DNA of 64,000 bases from Pseudomonas sp. ADAK13 (GCF_012935715.1 NZ_CP052860.1:6138001-6202000); one strand, 5' to 3'; shown: positions 54,158 through 62,808, numbered from the stretch's first letter. Numbers and translations are program-made. The notes: generated from the letters alone by a model not told the origin.

Positions 54158-54864
54158 TGCTGCCCCACTCCCAGCCGCTTGCAGGCAAACCCCGCGCTCA
54201 TCCCCAATACACCGGACACCACCACCGCCGACTCCCAATGCAGGTAGCTCAGCCATACCGAACACAGCAACGACACCGCGACACAGACAATGGTCGGCAC
54301 GTCGCGCACCACCGGGGTGATCAGGGCGATAAAGGTTGCGGCGATCGAGAACTCCAGGCCCAGTTGATCGAGCCCGGGAATGCTTTTGCCGAGCACGATG
54401 CCGGCGAAGGTAAACACGTTCCAGATGATATAGAACGTCAGGCCAACGCCCAGGGCGTACCAGCGGTTGAAGGTCTGGCGGTCATATTGGCTGACCAGGG
54501 CGAAGAATTCGTCGGTCAGCAGAAAGCCCAGGCTCATGCGCCACCGGGCCTTGAGCGGCGACAGCGTGGGACGCATGTGCATGCCGTAGAGCAAATGCTG
54601 GGAGGTCAGCAACAAGGTGGTCAGCAGGATCGAAATCAGGCTGGCGCCGCTCTTGACCATGCCGATGGCCACCAGTTGTGCAGCACCGGCAAACACGATG
54701 GTCGACAGCCCCTGGGCTTCCAGCGGGGTGAATTGGGCGTCAATTGCAGTGGAACCGGCCAGCAATCCCCAGGGCGCGCAGGCCAGGGACAACGGAATGA
54801 TCGCAATCGCGCCACGGGAAAAGGCGTTTAGAGGCAGAGCATCAGGCATACACAACGGGCTCAT
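54154..54864 (-). CDS. azlC: AzlC-family branched-chain amino acid export protein
   Basis: The 236-residue permease has about eight helices and AzlC features: FSRGAIAIIPLSLACAPWGLLAGSTAIDAQFTPLEAQGLSTIVFAGAAQLVAIGM and LLTDEFFALVSQYD. It exports branched-chain amino acids and analogues with AzlD. An ATG at 54849 is an alternative start. It is the first gene of the azlCD pair. Confidence 0.88.
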   Translation of the reverse strand: MSPLCMPDALPLNAFSRGAIAIIPLSLACAPWGLLAGSTAIDAQFTPLEAQGLSTIVFAGAAQLVAIGMVKSGASLISILLTTLLLTSQHLLYGMHMRPTLSPLKARWRMSLGFLLTDEFFALVSQYDRQTFNRWYALGVGLTFYIIWNVFTFAGIVLGKSIPGLDQLGLEFSIAATFIALITPVVRDVPTIVCVAVSLLCSVWLSYLHWESAVVVSGVLGMSAGFACKRLGVGQQ

Positions 54865-54921
54865 CGACAGTCAGTCGACAAGCATGCCAGCGGTGTCAGG
54901 GATTGTCTTGAACGATCGTGC

Positions 54922-55137
54922 TCACGCCAGCTTGACCGACACTCGCTCCACCGCATCCCGGGCTTCGCGCAGTTCGTGGGCGTCCTGGTTGAGCCGGTGG
55001 ATGGTATTGAGCAGGCGCTGGCGCAGCACTTCATCACTGAGTTTTTCGACGGCGCGCATCAGGTCAAAGGCCGCGGTTTCGTTATTGTCCGCGACGGAAT
55101 CGAGGGTCTTGCGCAGGTTGCGAGTGGCACGGGTCAC
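54922..55137 (-). CDS. Small helical hypothetical protein, 71 aa
   Basis: The 71-residue protein is all-helical and charged (TRATRNLRKTLDSVADNNETAAFDLMRAVEKLSDEVLRQRLLNTIHRLNQDAHELREARDAVERV) with heptad-like leucines, so it may dimerise as a coiled coil. It starts at GTG (55137) with AAGGAAG eight bases upstream. It is divergent from the arsR region. Function unknown. Confidence 0.65.
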   Translation of the reverse strand: MTRATRNLRKTLDSVADNNETAAFDLMRAVEKLSDEVLRQRLLNTIHRLNQDAHELREARDAVERVSVKLA

Positions 55138-55254
55138 ACGTTTTCTTCCTTCATCACCAATGGGCAGGCACTTTAGGACATTTGTGTTTCAGTTTAATTT
55201 CAACCACTTGTCGTCGATTGTCGGGCCGTTGACGTAGATCAATCGAAACAGGGT

Positions 55255-55301
55255 TTGACCAATACATATGGAAATACGTATATTCGTATCTCCATATGTA
55301 T
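55255..55301 (+). promoter_or_regulatory. arsR promoter overlapped by a 40-bp palindromic operator
   Basis: TTGACC (55255-55260), an 18-base spacer and TATATT (55279-55284) form a promoter. The palindrome 55262-55301 has perfect 11-bp outer arms (ATACATATGGA/TCCATATGTAT) and inner arms ATACG/CGTAT. It covers the spacer and the -10, so ArsR binding would block polymerase. The arsR ATG is 14 bases downstream. Confidence 0.75.
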
Positions 55302-55314
55302 CAAGGCGTCTCAC

Positions 55315-55671
55315 ATGGCCGATCCCTTCTCCCCGCCCAACGTCTTCAAATGCCTGGCCGACGCCACCCGCGTCCGGCTGACGCTGTTGATTGTGCGCGA
55401 AGGCGAACTTTGCGTGTGCGAGTTGATCCATGCTCTGGACGACAGCCAGCCAAAAATCTCCCGCCACCTGGCGCAACTGCGCAGTTGCGGGTTGCTGCTG
55501 GACCGTCGCCAGGGCCAGTGGATTTATTACCGCCTCAATCCGGCATTGCCTGAGTGGGTGACGGCGGTGCTCGACACCACCCTGCAAGCCAACCAAGCCT
55601 GGTTAAAAACAGACGCCCAGCGTCTGGACACCATGGGCGACCGACCACAACGGGCCAGCGCCTGCTGCTGA
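55315..55671 (+). CDS. arsR: ArsR-family arsenic-responsive repressor
   Basis: The 118-residue winged-helix repressor has the metal-binding motif ELCVCELIHAL (Cys pair) in the DNA-recognition region, then SQPKISRHLAQLRSCGLLLDRRQGQWIYYRL. The C-terminal CC pair is common in this group. It should dissociate from the upstream palindrome on binding arsenite. It heads arsRBCH, with arsB 18 bases downstream. Confidence 0.9.
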   Translation: MADPFSPPNVFKCLADATRVRLTLLIVREGELCVCELIHALDDSQPKISRHLAQLRSCGLLLDRRQGQWIYYRLNPALPEWVTAVLDTTLQANQAWLKTDAQRLDTMGDRPQRASACC

Positions 55672-55689
55672 CCCTGCGGAGAGCTTTTC

Positions 55690-56973
55690 ATGCTTGTTGC
55701 CGTTGCTATCTTTCTGTTCACCATCATCCTGGTCATCTGGCAGCCCAAGGGCCTGGGCGTAGGCTGGAGCGCCACGATGGGCGCGATCCTGGCCCTGGCG
55801 CTTGGCGTTATCAGCCTGGCGGATATTCCGGTGGTGTGGCACATCATCTGGAACGCCACCGGCACGTTCGTCGCACTGATCATCATCAGCCTGCTGTTGG
55901 ACGAGGCCGGCTTTTTCGCCTGGGCCGCCTTGCATGTGGCGCGCTGGGGCCGTGGGCGCGGCCGGCGATTGTTCGCGTATATGGTGCTGCTGGGTGCGCT
56001 GGTCTCGGCGTTGTTCGCCAATGACGGTGCGGCGCTGATCCTCACCCCCATCGTGATGTCGATGCTGCTGGCGTTGCGCTTTTCACCGGCGGCGACCCTG
56101 GCGTTTGTCATGGGCGCCGGGTTTATCGCCGACACCGCGAGCCTGCCCCTGGTGGTGTCCAACCTGGTGAACATCGTCTCGGCCGACTACTTCAAGATTG
56201 GCTTCAACGAATACGCCGCCGTGATGGTGCCGGTAAACCTGGTGAGCGTTGCCGCGACCCTCGAGGTATTGCTGTGGTTTTTCCGACGCGATATTCCGCA
56301 AACCTACGACCCGGCAGACCTCGACGATCCCGCCAATGCGATCCACGACCGCGCGACGTTCCTGGCCGGCTGGTGGGTGCTGGGCATTCTGCTGGTGGGC
56401 TGCTTTGCCCTGGAACCGCTGGGCATTCCCATCAGCGCCATCTCCGCCGCTTGCGCCACCTTGCTACTGGTGATCGCCGCCAAGGGCCACAAGATTTCCA
56501 CCCGCAAGGTGCTGAAGGAAGCGCCCTGGCAGATCGTGATTTTCTCCCTGGGCATGTACCTGGTGGTCTACGGCCTGCGCAACGCCGGGCTGACCGACTA
56601 CCTCGCCACCTGGCTCGACACCTTCGCCGGTTACGGCGTATGGGGCGCCGCCCTGGGCACTGGCGTGCTGACCGCCCTGCTGTCTTCGGCGATGAACAAC
56701 CTGCCGACCGTACTCATCGGTGCACTGTCCATCGAGGCCAGCCATGCCGTGGGCGTGGTCAAGGACGCGATGATCTACGCCAACGTTATCGGCAGCGACC
56801 TCGGCCCCAAAATCACCCCCATCGGCAGCCTGGCCACCTTGCTCTGGCTGCATATCCTGGCGCGCAAAGGCATCACCATCACCTGGGGTTACTACTTCAA
56901 GGTCGGCATTGTGCTGACCCTGCCCGTGCTGTTGATCACCCTCGCCGCCCTCGCCTTGCGCCTGAGTTTCTGA
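55690..56973 (+). CDS. arsB: Arsenite efflux pump ArsB
   Basis: The 427-residue inner-membrane protein with 12 helices matches Ars[47 protein letters not shown] and [15 protein letters not shown]. It extrudes arsenite, driven by the proton gradient. CGGAGAG lies before the ATG. It sits between arsR and arsC. Confidence 0.93.
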   Translation: MLVAVAIFLFTIILVIWQPKGLGVGWSATMGAILALALGVISLADIPVVWHIIWNATGTFVALIIISLLLDEAGFFAWAALHVARWGRGRGRRLFAYMVLLGALVSALFANDGAALILTPIVMSMLLALRFSPAATLAFVMGAGFIADTASLPLVVSNLVNIVSADYFKIGFNEYAAVMVPVNLVSVAATLEVLLWFFRRDIPQTYDPADLDDPANAIHDRATFLAGWWVLGILLVGCFALEPLGIPISAISAACATLLLVIAAKGHKISTRKVLKEAPWQIVIFSLGMYLVVYGLRNAGLTDYLATWLDTFAGYGVWGAALGTGVLTALLSSAMNNLPTVLIGALSIEASHAVGVVKDAMIYANVIGSDLGPKITPIGSLATLLWLHILARKGITITWGYYFKVGIVLTLPVLLITLAALALRLSF

Positions 56974-56986
56974 CGGAGTCCACTCA

Positions 56987-57457
56987 ATGAAAGTCCTGTT
57001 CATGTGCACCGCCAACAGCTGCCGCAGCATCCTTTCGGAAGCGCTGTTCAATCACCTGGCGCCAGAAGGATTCCTGGCCATCAGTTCCGGCAGTTTTCCC
57101 AAGGGCCAGGTACTGCCCCGCAGCCTGACCACCCTGAAGGCCGCCGGCATCAGCACCGAGGGTTTGTACAGCAAGGGCAACGACGCCTTTGAAGGCAACC
57201 CGCCGGACATCGTGATCACGGTGTGCGACAAGGCTGCCGGGGAAGCGTGCCCGGTGTATTTCGGCCCGGCACTCAAGGCGCACTGGGGGCTGGAAGATCC
57301 GTCAGATGTTCAAGGAGATGAAGCTGAGATCGACGCTGCGTTTCACACCACCCTGGACATAATTGAACGCCGTTGCCGGGACTTTTTCGAGATTCCGTTT
57401 GCCAGCCTGGGTCCGGTCGAAATCAAGGCCGAACTCGATCGCATCGCGGCGCTGTAA
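56987..57457 (+). CDS. arsC: Arsenate reductase (low-molecular-weight phosphatase type)
   Basis: The 156-residue protein begins KVLFMCTANSCRSILSEALFNH, the phosphate-loop CX5R motif with Cys7. The further cysteines at VITVCDKAAGEACPVYFG form the thioredoxin-type relay. It reduces arsenate to arsenite for ArsB. It is 13 bases after arsB and 12 before arsH. Confidence 0.93.
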   Translation: MKVLFMCTANSCRSILSEALFNHLAPEGFLAISSGSFPKGQVLPRSLTTLKAAGISTEGLYSKGNDAFEGNPPDIVITVCDKAAGEACPVYFGPALKAHWGLEDPSDVQGDEAEIDAAFHTTLDIIERRCRDFFEIPFASLGPVEIKAELDRIAAL

Positions 57458-57469
57458 CCGGAGCAACTG

Positions 57470-58150
57470 ATGAGTACCCTGCCCAACCTGAACCACGACC
57501 TGTCCAAGCCGCAACAACTGGACCCACCGCCGCGCATCCTGCTGCTCTACGGCTCTACTCGGCCACGCTCGTTCAGCCGTCTGCTGGTGGAAGAAGCCGC
57601 GCGCCTGTTGCAGCACTTTGGCGCCGAGACACGCATCTTCAACCCCTCGGGCTTGCCACTCCCGGACGATGCGCCCAACGACCACCACAAGGTCCAGGAA
57701 CTGCTGCAACTGATGCAGTGGTCCGACGGCCAGGTCTGGTGTTCGCCGGAGCGTCACGGCTCGATGTCGGCGGTGTTCAAGGCACAGCTGGACTGGGTGC
57801 CATTGGCCCTCGGCGCGGTGCGTCCGACCCAGGGTAAAACCCTGGCAGTGATGCAGGTATCCGGCGGCTCGCAGTCGTTCAATACCGTCAACCAGTTGCG
57901 GGTGCTGGGACGCTGGATGCGCATGTTCACCATCCCCAACCAATCGTCGGTGCCCAAGGCCTATATGGAGTTCGACGACCAGGACCGCATGAAGCCGTCG
58001 GCACTGTATGACCGGGTGGTGGATGTGATGGAAGAGCTGGTGAAATTCACCCTGCTGCTGCGGGATCGCCCGGACCTGGTCGACCGCTATTCAGAGCGCA
58101 AGGAGAGCAGCGAAGCACTGTCGAAACGGGTCAATCAACGGTCGATCTGA
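57470..58150 (+). CDS. arsH: ArsH organoarsenical/flavin oxidoreductase
   Basis: The 226-residue flavodoxin-like protein matches Ars[57 protein letters not shown] and [49 protein letters not shown]. It is an FMN NADPH enzyme that oxidises trivalent organoarsenicals and gives resistance to them. CGGAG lies before the ATG. It completes the ars operon. Confidence 0.92.
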   Translation: MSTLPNLNHDLSKPQQLDPPPRILLLYGSTRPRSFSRLLVEEAARLLQHFGAETRIFNPSGLPLPDDAPNDHHKVQELLQLMQWSDGQVWCSPERHGSMSAVFKAQLDWVPLALGAVRPTQGKTLAVMQVSGGSQSFNTVNQLRVLGRWMRMFTIPNQSSVPKAYMEFDDQDRMKPSALYDRVVDVMEELVKFTLLLRDRPDLVDRYSERKESSEALSKRVNQRSI

Positions 58151-58201
58151 AGCCCTTTTCCGGCGTATGCTCGCGGGCAACCGTCACTGCGAGCCACCTC
58201 A

Positions 58202-58993
58202 ATGCGTTCCATGCAACACGCCTGGCTGGGCAACTACGAAGTCAGCAGTACCTCCTGCACCGGCTTGACGTTTGCCCGCCACAGCCACGATGAATGTGTG
58301 ATCGGCGTCAACCTGCTCGGCGAGGAACAGGTGTGGCTGGACCGCCGCACCTTCGAGGCGGGCCCCGGCAGCATCACCTTGTACAACCCGGGGCAAATTC
58401 AGGGCGGCGGCGCGGCCGAGGGGCAGCCGTGGCGCTTTGTCAGCCTGTATGCGACCGCTGACCAATTGGCGACCGACCTGGGCCTGGCGCACCTGGAGTT
58501 CGACCGTTCGCTGTGCTTCCAGCCGGAATTGGCGATGAAGCTGGCCGGGGCGATCGAAGGCTCGTTGAGTGCCGATCCAATGGCCCGCGAGCTGAGCGAA
58601 GAAGCCCTGGTGGTGCTGCTCGGCGAAGTGGTCAGTTACAGCGGCGTGCGCCTGCCCGGTAGCACCGCAGCGGGTCGCGGGCTGGTGATCAAGGCCCAGG
58701 AGCTGCTCGCCGAAAACCTGCATCAGGCCGTTGCCCTCGACACCCTCGGTGATGAGCTGGGCCTGTCGAAATTCCATCTGCTGCGGGCCTTTCAGAAAGA
58801 AACCGGACTGAGTCCGCGCCAGTGGGCGATGCAACTGCGCACCCGACGCGCCAAAGGCCTGCTGCGCTCGGGCGTTGCAGCGTCGCAGGTTGCCCACGCC
58901 CTTGGGTTCGCCGACCAGAGCCATCTCAATCGGCATTTCCGGGCGGCTTACGGCATCACACCGGGGCGCTATCAAAGCGTACTCAAGGGCTGA
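58202..58993 (+). CDS. AraC-family transcriptional regulator
   Basis: The 263-residue protein has an N-terminal cupin-like AraC-binding domain (FARHSHDECVIGVNLLGEEQVWLDRRTFEAGPGSITLYNPGQIQGG) and a C-terminal double helix-turn-helix (LDTLGDELGLSKFHLLRAFQKETGLSPRQWAMQLRTRRAKGLLRSG). The start could be the next ATG at 58211. A LysE exporter follows 78 bases downstream, a common pairing. It probably senses an amino acid. Confidence 0.87.
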   Translation: MRSMQHAWLGNYEVSSTSCTGLTFARHSHDECVIGVNLLGEEQVWLDRRTFEAGPGSITLYNPGQIQGGGAAEGQPWRFVSLYATADQLATDLGLAHLEFDRSLCFQPELAMKLAGAIEGSLSADPMARELSEEALVVLLGEVVSYSGVRLPGSTAAGRGLVIKAQELLAENLHQAVALDTLGDELGLSKFHLLRAFQKETGLSPRQWAMQLRTRRAKGLLRSGVAASQVAHALGFADQSHLNRHFRAAYGITPGRYQSVLKG

Positions 58994-59071
58994 AAAGCGC
59001 AATCTGGTTCAAGACGCCTCACCTGCCCTCGCGCAAAATGCCGGCCATCACTTGAAGGAAGGCAGGCAGGC

Positions 59072-59683
59072 ATGTTGACGATCTTTTTTTCGGCGCTGGT
59101 ATTTGGTTTTGTGTTTTGCCTGTCGCCGGGGGCGGTGTTGGCGGAGACGCTGCGCCGTGGGCTGTTGCATGGGTTCACGCCGGCGCTGCTGGTGCAGATT
59201 GGATCGCTGGTGGGGGATGCCGTGTGGGCGGTGATTGGGCTGACGGGCATGGCGTTGTTGATCCAGCATGAGTCGGTGCGGGTGCCGCTGACGGCCGTTT
59301 GTGGGTTGTATCTGGCCTGGCTCGGGGTTCGCAGCCTGATGGACGCCTGGCGCTTGCCAGAGGCCGAAAGTGCACCGGCCGGGTCCGGGCAGAATGCGCT
59401 GGTGGTGGGGGCGGCTATTTCGTTGGCTAATCCGAAGAACATTGTTTATTGGGGGGCGCTGGGCAGTGCGTTGTCTGGGATAGTCGGGGCGGCGCCGAGC
59501 CATGGGCAGACGTTGATGTTTTTTGCGGGGTTTATGGTGGCGTCGGTGCTTTCGTGCTTTCTGATTGCGGCACTCGTCAACCTGCTGCGCCAGAACGCGT
59601 CACCCCTATGGCAGCGTGTCAGTTATGGGGCGTGTGGGGGGGTGTTGCTGTATCTGGCGATTCTGGCTTTGCGTGCGATTTGA
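59072..59683 (+). CDS. LysE/RhtB-family exporter
   Basis: The 203-residue protein has six hydrophobic segments and the family's start (FFSALVFGFVFCLSPGAVLAETLRRGLLHGFTPALLVQIGSLVGDAVWAVIG), then ISLANPKNIVYWG. It should export an amino acid or derivative from the cytoplasm. AAGGAAGG lies before the ATG. The adjacent AraC gene is its likely regulator. GT-rich codon choice in the second half is unlike neighbouring genes. Confidence 0.85.
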   Translation: MLTIFFSALVFGFVFCLSPGAVLAETLRRGLLHGFTPALLVQIGSLVGDAVWAVIGLTGMALLIQHESVRVPLTAVCGLYLAWLGVRSLMDAWRLPEAESAPAGSGQNALVVGAAISLANPKNIVYWGALGSALSGIVGAAPSHGQTLMFFAGFMVASVLSCFLIAALVNLLRQNASPLWQRVSYGACGGVLLYLAILALRAI

Positions 59684-59700
59684 GGGAGGGGTTGGGCGGT

Positions 59701-60521
59701 GGGCATATCCGTTGCTGCGGTCACGGCCTCCTAAGGTTTCGCTCTTACAGCGACTCACTTTGGAAAAGCCCCAAAGTAAGCAAAAGGCTCTGCCCCGCCT
59801 GTCGGCACCTCGCTAAGGCTCGGTGTTCCCTCACTCCGGCGATGCTCCGCGGGCCGCCGCGATGGGCCATCCTTGGCCCAGCGCGGCTAAACCGGCGTCC
59901 TGCCGGTTTACCCGCTCCGCACCACCTGCGTTCGGCCTCGGGCTGAATGGGGCAGTCAGATCAAGATCAAAAGCAAGAGCACAGCGGCCTACAGGCCGGC
60001 TTGAGTGGTAGAAGCCAGAGCAAAAGCCAAAGCCAAATCTGAAACTGATGCAGCTCTGCTTTTCTGTGGGAGCTGGCTTGCCTGCGATGCAGACAACTCG
60101 GTCTCTCAGGTACACCGAGGCGAGGCCATCGCAGGCAAGCCAGCTCCCACATTTGACTGTGCCCGCTCTGGCTTTAGATTTTGATCTTGCCTTTGCTTCA
60201 CACCACTCAAGCCGGCCTGTAGGCCGCTGTGCTGTTGATCTGCTTTTGATCTTGATCTTAGGCGCCCCGTTAAACCACGCTGGCCGAACGCAGGTAGTAC
60301 GGAGCGGGTAAACCGGCAGGACGCCGGTTTAGCCGCGACGGGGCAGGGACGCCCCGTCGCGGCGGCCCGCGTAGTAATGCCGGAGTGAGGGCACACCGAG
60401 CCTAGGCGAGGTGCCGAGTGGTGGGGCAAGAGCCTTTTGGTTACTTTTGGGCTCTTTTCAAAAGTGACCCGCTGTAAGAGCGGAACCAATCGAAGCCATC
60501 ACAAAAAAAACGGATATGCCC
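59701..60521. repeat. Very large imperfect inverted repeat containing a REP element; no gene seen
   Basis: GGGCATATCCG at 59701-59711 matches the reverse complement CGGATATGCCC at 60511-60521. Further inward, the two sides match in blocks: for example a perfect 30-bp match of 59980-60009 with 60202-60231, and the segments around 59885-59925 and 60293-60345. Short open frames occur but are not supported. A REP element lies at its centre (60065-60151). The gap 59684-60550 holds nothing else. Confidence 0.85.
60065..60151. repeat. REP/BIME-type inverted repeat at the centre of the large inverted repeat
   Basis: TGTGGGAGCTGGCTTGCCTGCGAT (first 20 bases from 60065) pairs exactly with the arm at 60128-60151. 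It is a second copy of the element at 8694-8781. Confidence 0.9.
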
Positions 60522-60550
60522 CCCCCGGAAAAATCAAGCCACGCCTCTGA

Positions 60551-61858
60551 TCAAGCCGGCCACCGCCGGTGCAGATCATCGATAACATAGTCGTGCCTGT
60601 GCACCCCGCCATGGTTAAGCGCCAAGTGCGGATGCCCCACCGGCAGATCATCATGACGATGGAACATCTGGATTTGCTCATGACCCGGTCGCCACAGAAA
60701 AACGCAAGCCATCAGCGCCAACACCGCTATCACCGCCATCGCGGCAAACGACGCCACCAACCCCGCATTGGCACTCAACCAACCCGCCAGCGGATAAGTG
60801 ATCAACCAGCAAACGTGAGACAGCGCAAATTGTGCGGCAAACAACGCCGGACGATCTTCAGCGTGCGCAGAACGACGCAACAAACGCCCTCCCGGTGTTT
60901 GCGCCAGCGAGTAACCAACCCCCAGCACACACCACAACACCCACAACTGGCCGTAACCCGACAACTGGATACCGGCGCTCAACCCCACTATCAACAACCC
61001 GCCCCCCGCCAACATCGCCACCCGGTCACTGATGTTTTTCAGAAGCCCGGGCAACGCCAATGCGGCAATCATCGACCCCGCACCAAACGCCGCCAGCGCC
61101 ATCGCAGTAAACCGTTGCGGCAATTCAAAGCGCGACTGCACGAGCACCACGGTGTTGACGATCACCATGGAGCTGGCCGCCGCCACCGCCAGGTTCAACG
61201 CCAACAACCCGCGCAGGCGCGGTGTCGCAAGGAAGATCCGTACGCCCCGGGTGGTGCGTTCATAAATGCTGCGAGGCACCATCGCCCGGGCCTGAGGCAG
61301 CAGCACCGAAGACACCAGCAGCGCCGACACCACAAACCCCACCGACGTACCGGCAAACAGGCTGTGGAAGCTGATCACCGTCAGCAATGCGGCGGCCAGC
61401 ATCGGGCTCACCACGCTTTCCATGTCGTAGGCCAAACGAGCCAGGGACAGCGCCTGCGTGTACTGCTTTTCATCGGTGAGGATGTCCGGGATGGTCGCCT
61501 GGAAGGTCGGGGTGAAAGCCGCCGAGGCTGACTGCAGGACAAAGATCAACAGGTAGATCTCCCACACCTGCGTCACAAACGGCAGCGCCAGGGCCACCAG
61601 CGCCCGGGTCAGGTCCAGGGTCACCAGCATCGCCCGACGTGGCAGGCGCTCGGCAAAGGCCGCGGCCACCGGGGCAACGCCGATATAGGCGGCCATCTTG
61701 ATCGCCAGCGCCGTGCCCAACACCGCGCCCGCCTGGGCACCCGCCAGGTCGAACGCCAACAAGCCCAGCGCAACGGTGGTCAAGCCGGTGCCGATCAGCG
61801 CGATGATTTGCGCCAGGAACAAGTGGCGATAGGTTCTATTGCCGAGAACATCGAACAT
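60551..61858 (-). CDS. MFS transporter with a histidine-rich C-terminal tail
   Basis: The 435-residue protein has 12 helices, the start FDVLGNRTYRHLFLAQIIALIGTGLTTVALGLLAFDLAG and the loop AAFAERLPRRAMLV, typical of drug-type MFS carriers. The last ~47 residues after WRPGHEQIQMFHRHDD contain nine histidines, a possible metal-binding tail. GAGG precedes the ATG at 61858. It is divergent from the mgtA leader. A role in metal or drug efflux is possible but unproven. Confidence 0.78.
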   Translation of the reverse strand: MFDVLGNRTYRHLFLAQIIALIGTGLTTVALGLLAFDLAGAQAGAVLGTALAIKMAAYIGVAPVAAAFAERLPRRAMLVTLDLTRALVALALPFVTQVWEIYLLIFVLQSASAAFTPTFQATIPDILTDEKQYTQALSLARLAYDMESVVSPMLAAALLTVISFHSLFAGTSVGFVVSALLVSSVLLPQARAMVPRSIYERTTRGVRIFLATPRLRGLLALNLAVAAASSMVIVNTVVLVQSRFELPQRFTAMALAAFGAGSMIAALALPGLLKNISDRVAMLAGGGLLIVGLSAGIQLSGYGQLWVLWCVLGVGYSLAQTPGGRLLRRSAHAEDRPALFAAQFALSHVCWLITYPLAGWLSANAGLVASFAAMAVIAVLALMACVFLWRPGHEQIQMFHRHDDLPVGHPHLALNHGGVHRHDYVIDDLHRRWPA

Positions 61859-61981
61859 GGGAAGTTGCCTCGTGCGCACACACATAGAAGTTGTTGCGGC
61901 ATTGTGACTCCGCGTTATCCACCTGGTACAGATCATTTATCAATAAGTGCATTGGATACTAGAACTTCCCTCCCCTTTTGT

Positions 61982-62052
61982 CTGAACGAACTCTGAACCG
62001 GTAACAAATTAAGTCATTAAATGTTGACAGGCCGCAACTGCCTGAGTAGATT
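61982..62052 (+). promoter_or_regulatory. Direct repeat and sigma70 promoter of the mgtA transcript
   Basis: CTGAAC occurs at 61982-61987 and 61993-61998, five bases apart (11-bp period), the pattern bound by OmpR/PhoB-type regulators such as PhoP. Downstream, TTGACA (62024-62029), a 17-base spacer and TAGATT (62047-62052) make a strong promoter. Transcription should start near 62059. Confidence 0.65.
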
Positions 62053-62101
62053 GCCCGTGCCTGCAACTCCGGGCCATTTTTTAACCTCACAAAAGAAGCC
62101 A

Positions 62102-62200
62102 ATGGACACAGTATCTAGTCGCTGTCCGATCACCGTGAATGCGGCGAATCGGGCGCAAAACCCAGAGAAAATGACGGGACTCGCCTTTCCGGCCGAGTAA
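62102..62200 (+). CDS. Upstream ORF 1 in the mgtA leader, 32 aa
   Basis: ATG at 62102 opens a 32-codon frame (start MDTVSSRCPITVNAANRAQ) ending in TAA at 62198-62200. AAGAAG lies eight bases upstream. It begins shortly after the predicted transcription start, before the 97-residue frame. Confidence 0.4.
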   Translation: MDTVSSRCPITVNAANRAQNPEKMTGLAFPAE

Positions 62201-62268
62201 GCTGCGCTAGAGCCTGACGCTCCAACGTAACTGCCTCACCGGATGCCAGTCCGGTCCCGAGGTGTGTT

Positions 62269-62562
62269 ATGACCTTTCAACTGATTGCTTTGCCTGATCT
62301 GCGTACGCTGGCGTCGGCCCTGCGTGCCAAATTGTGCCGCGAGCCCGTAGGCTTTTCGCCTACCCGCAGCGCTTTTGTGACCTCATCTCCCCGCGTGTGC
62401 CCGGCTCCCCTGGCCCACTGGCGTATCTGCCCCACCACCGGCCACCTGGTCCAGCAATGGGATCACGCCGACCCTCAAGACCCACAGAGACGGGACGTTT
62501 CCGGCCTGGTCGCGCAAGCGAGCCTGATGCTGAGCCTCTACGTGGACGCTCGCGCGGCGTAA
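62269..62562 (+). CDS. Upstream ORF 2 in the mgtA leader, 97 aa
   Basis: The frame starts with ATG at 62269, and GAGGTG is six bases before it. The product has a hydrophobic-basic start (TFQLIALPDLRTLASALRAK), then a proline-rich stretch (SSPRVCPAPLAHWRICPTTG) and an acidic part (DHADPQDPQRRD). It has no known domain. It may be translated as a regulatory leader or be a genuine small protein. Confidence 0.5.
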   Translation: MTFQLIALPDLRTLASALRAKLCREPVGFSPTRSAFVTSSPRVCPAPLAHWRICPTTGHLVQQWDHADPQDPQRRDVSGLVAQASLMLSLYVDARAA

Positions 62563-62619
62563 GCCGGCTGGAAACAGCAACTTCCTGATTATCTGTTAAT
62601 TATTTAGCTGGAGTTCTCT

Positions 62620-62658
62620 ATGGACGAAGCCAGTAGTAGCCCGCTGCGCGCTAGTTAA
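62620..62658 (+). CDS. Upstream ORF 3, 12-codon leader peptide before mgtA
   Basis: ATG at 62620 has GGAG at 62610-62613, a clear ribosome-binding site. The product is MDEASSSPLRAS, with acidic residues right after the Met and a Pro. The stop (62656-62658) lies in the loop of a strong hairpin. Enteric MgtL leaders also start with acid-proline stretches. Confidence 0.5.
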   Translation: MDEASSSPLRAS

Positions 62659-62678
62659 CTAACGCGCTGTTAGCGGGC
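62639..62678 (+). promoter_or_regulatory. Leader hairpin overlapping upstream ORF 3
   Basis: GCCCGCT (62639-62645) pairs with AGCGGGC (62672-62678), and GCGCG (62646-62650) pairs with CGCGC (62663-62667), with a four-base bulge. It has no T-run, so it is not a simple terminator. A ribosome on upstream ORF 3 would melt the left arm. Confidence 0.55.
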
Positions 62679-62808
62679 CTCTAGAAAGTTACTCAACACT
62701 TTATTTAAACCGATCGCGAAGTCAGCGACTCGGCATGCTTTCGCTCGCCTGTCATCAGGTAAGTACCGGGTATGTTTTGTCGAAAAATTGGCGACAGGAG
62801 TACACACA

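Noticed and set aside
59823..60311. Several open frames of 60-160 codons inside the large inverted repeat
   Set aside because: They are mirrored on both strands, rich in repetitive codons and lack ribosome-binding sites. They follow from the GC-rich palindrome rather than from coding.
62059..62268. Known magnesium riboswitch (M-box) before mgtA
   Set aside because: None of the conserved M-box sequence blocks I know are seen; the leader looks ORF-based instead.
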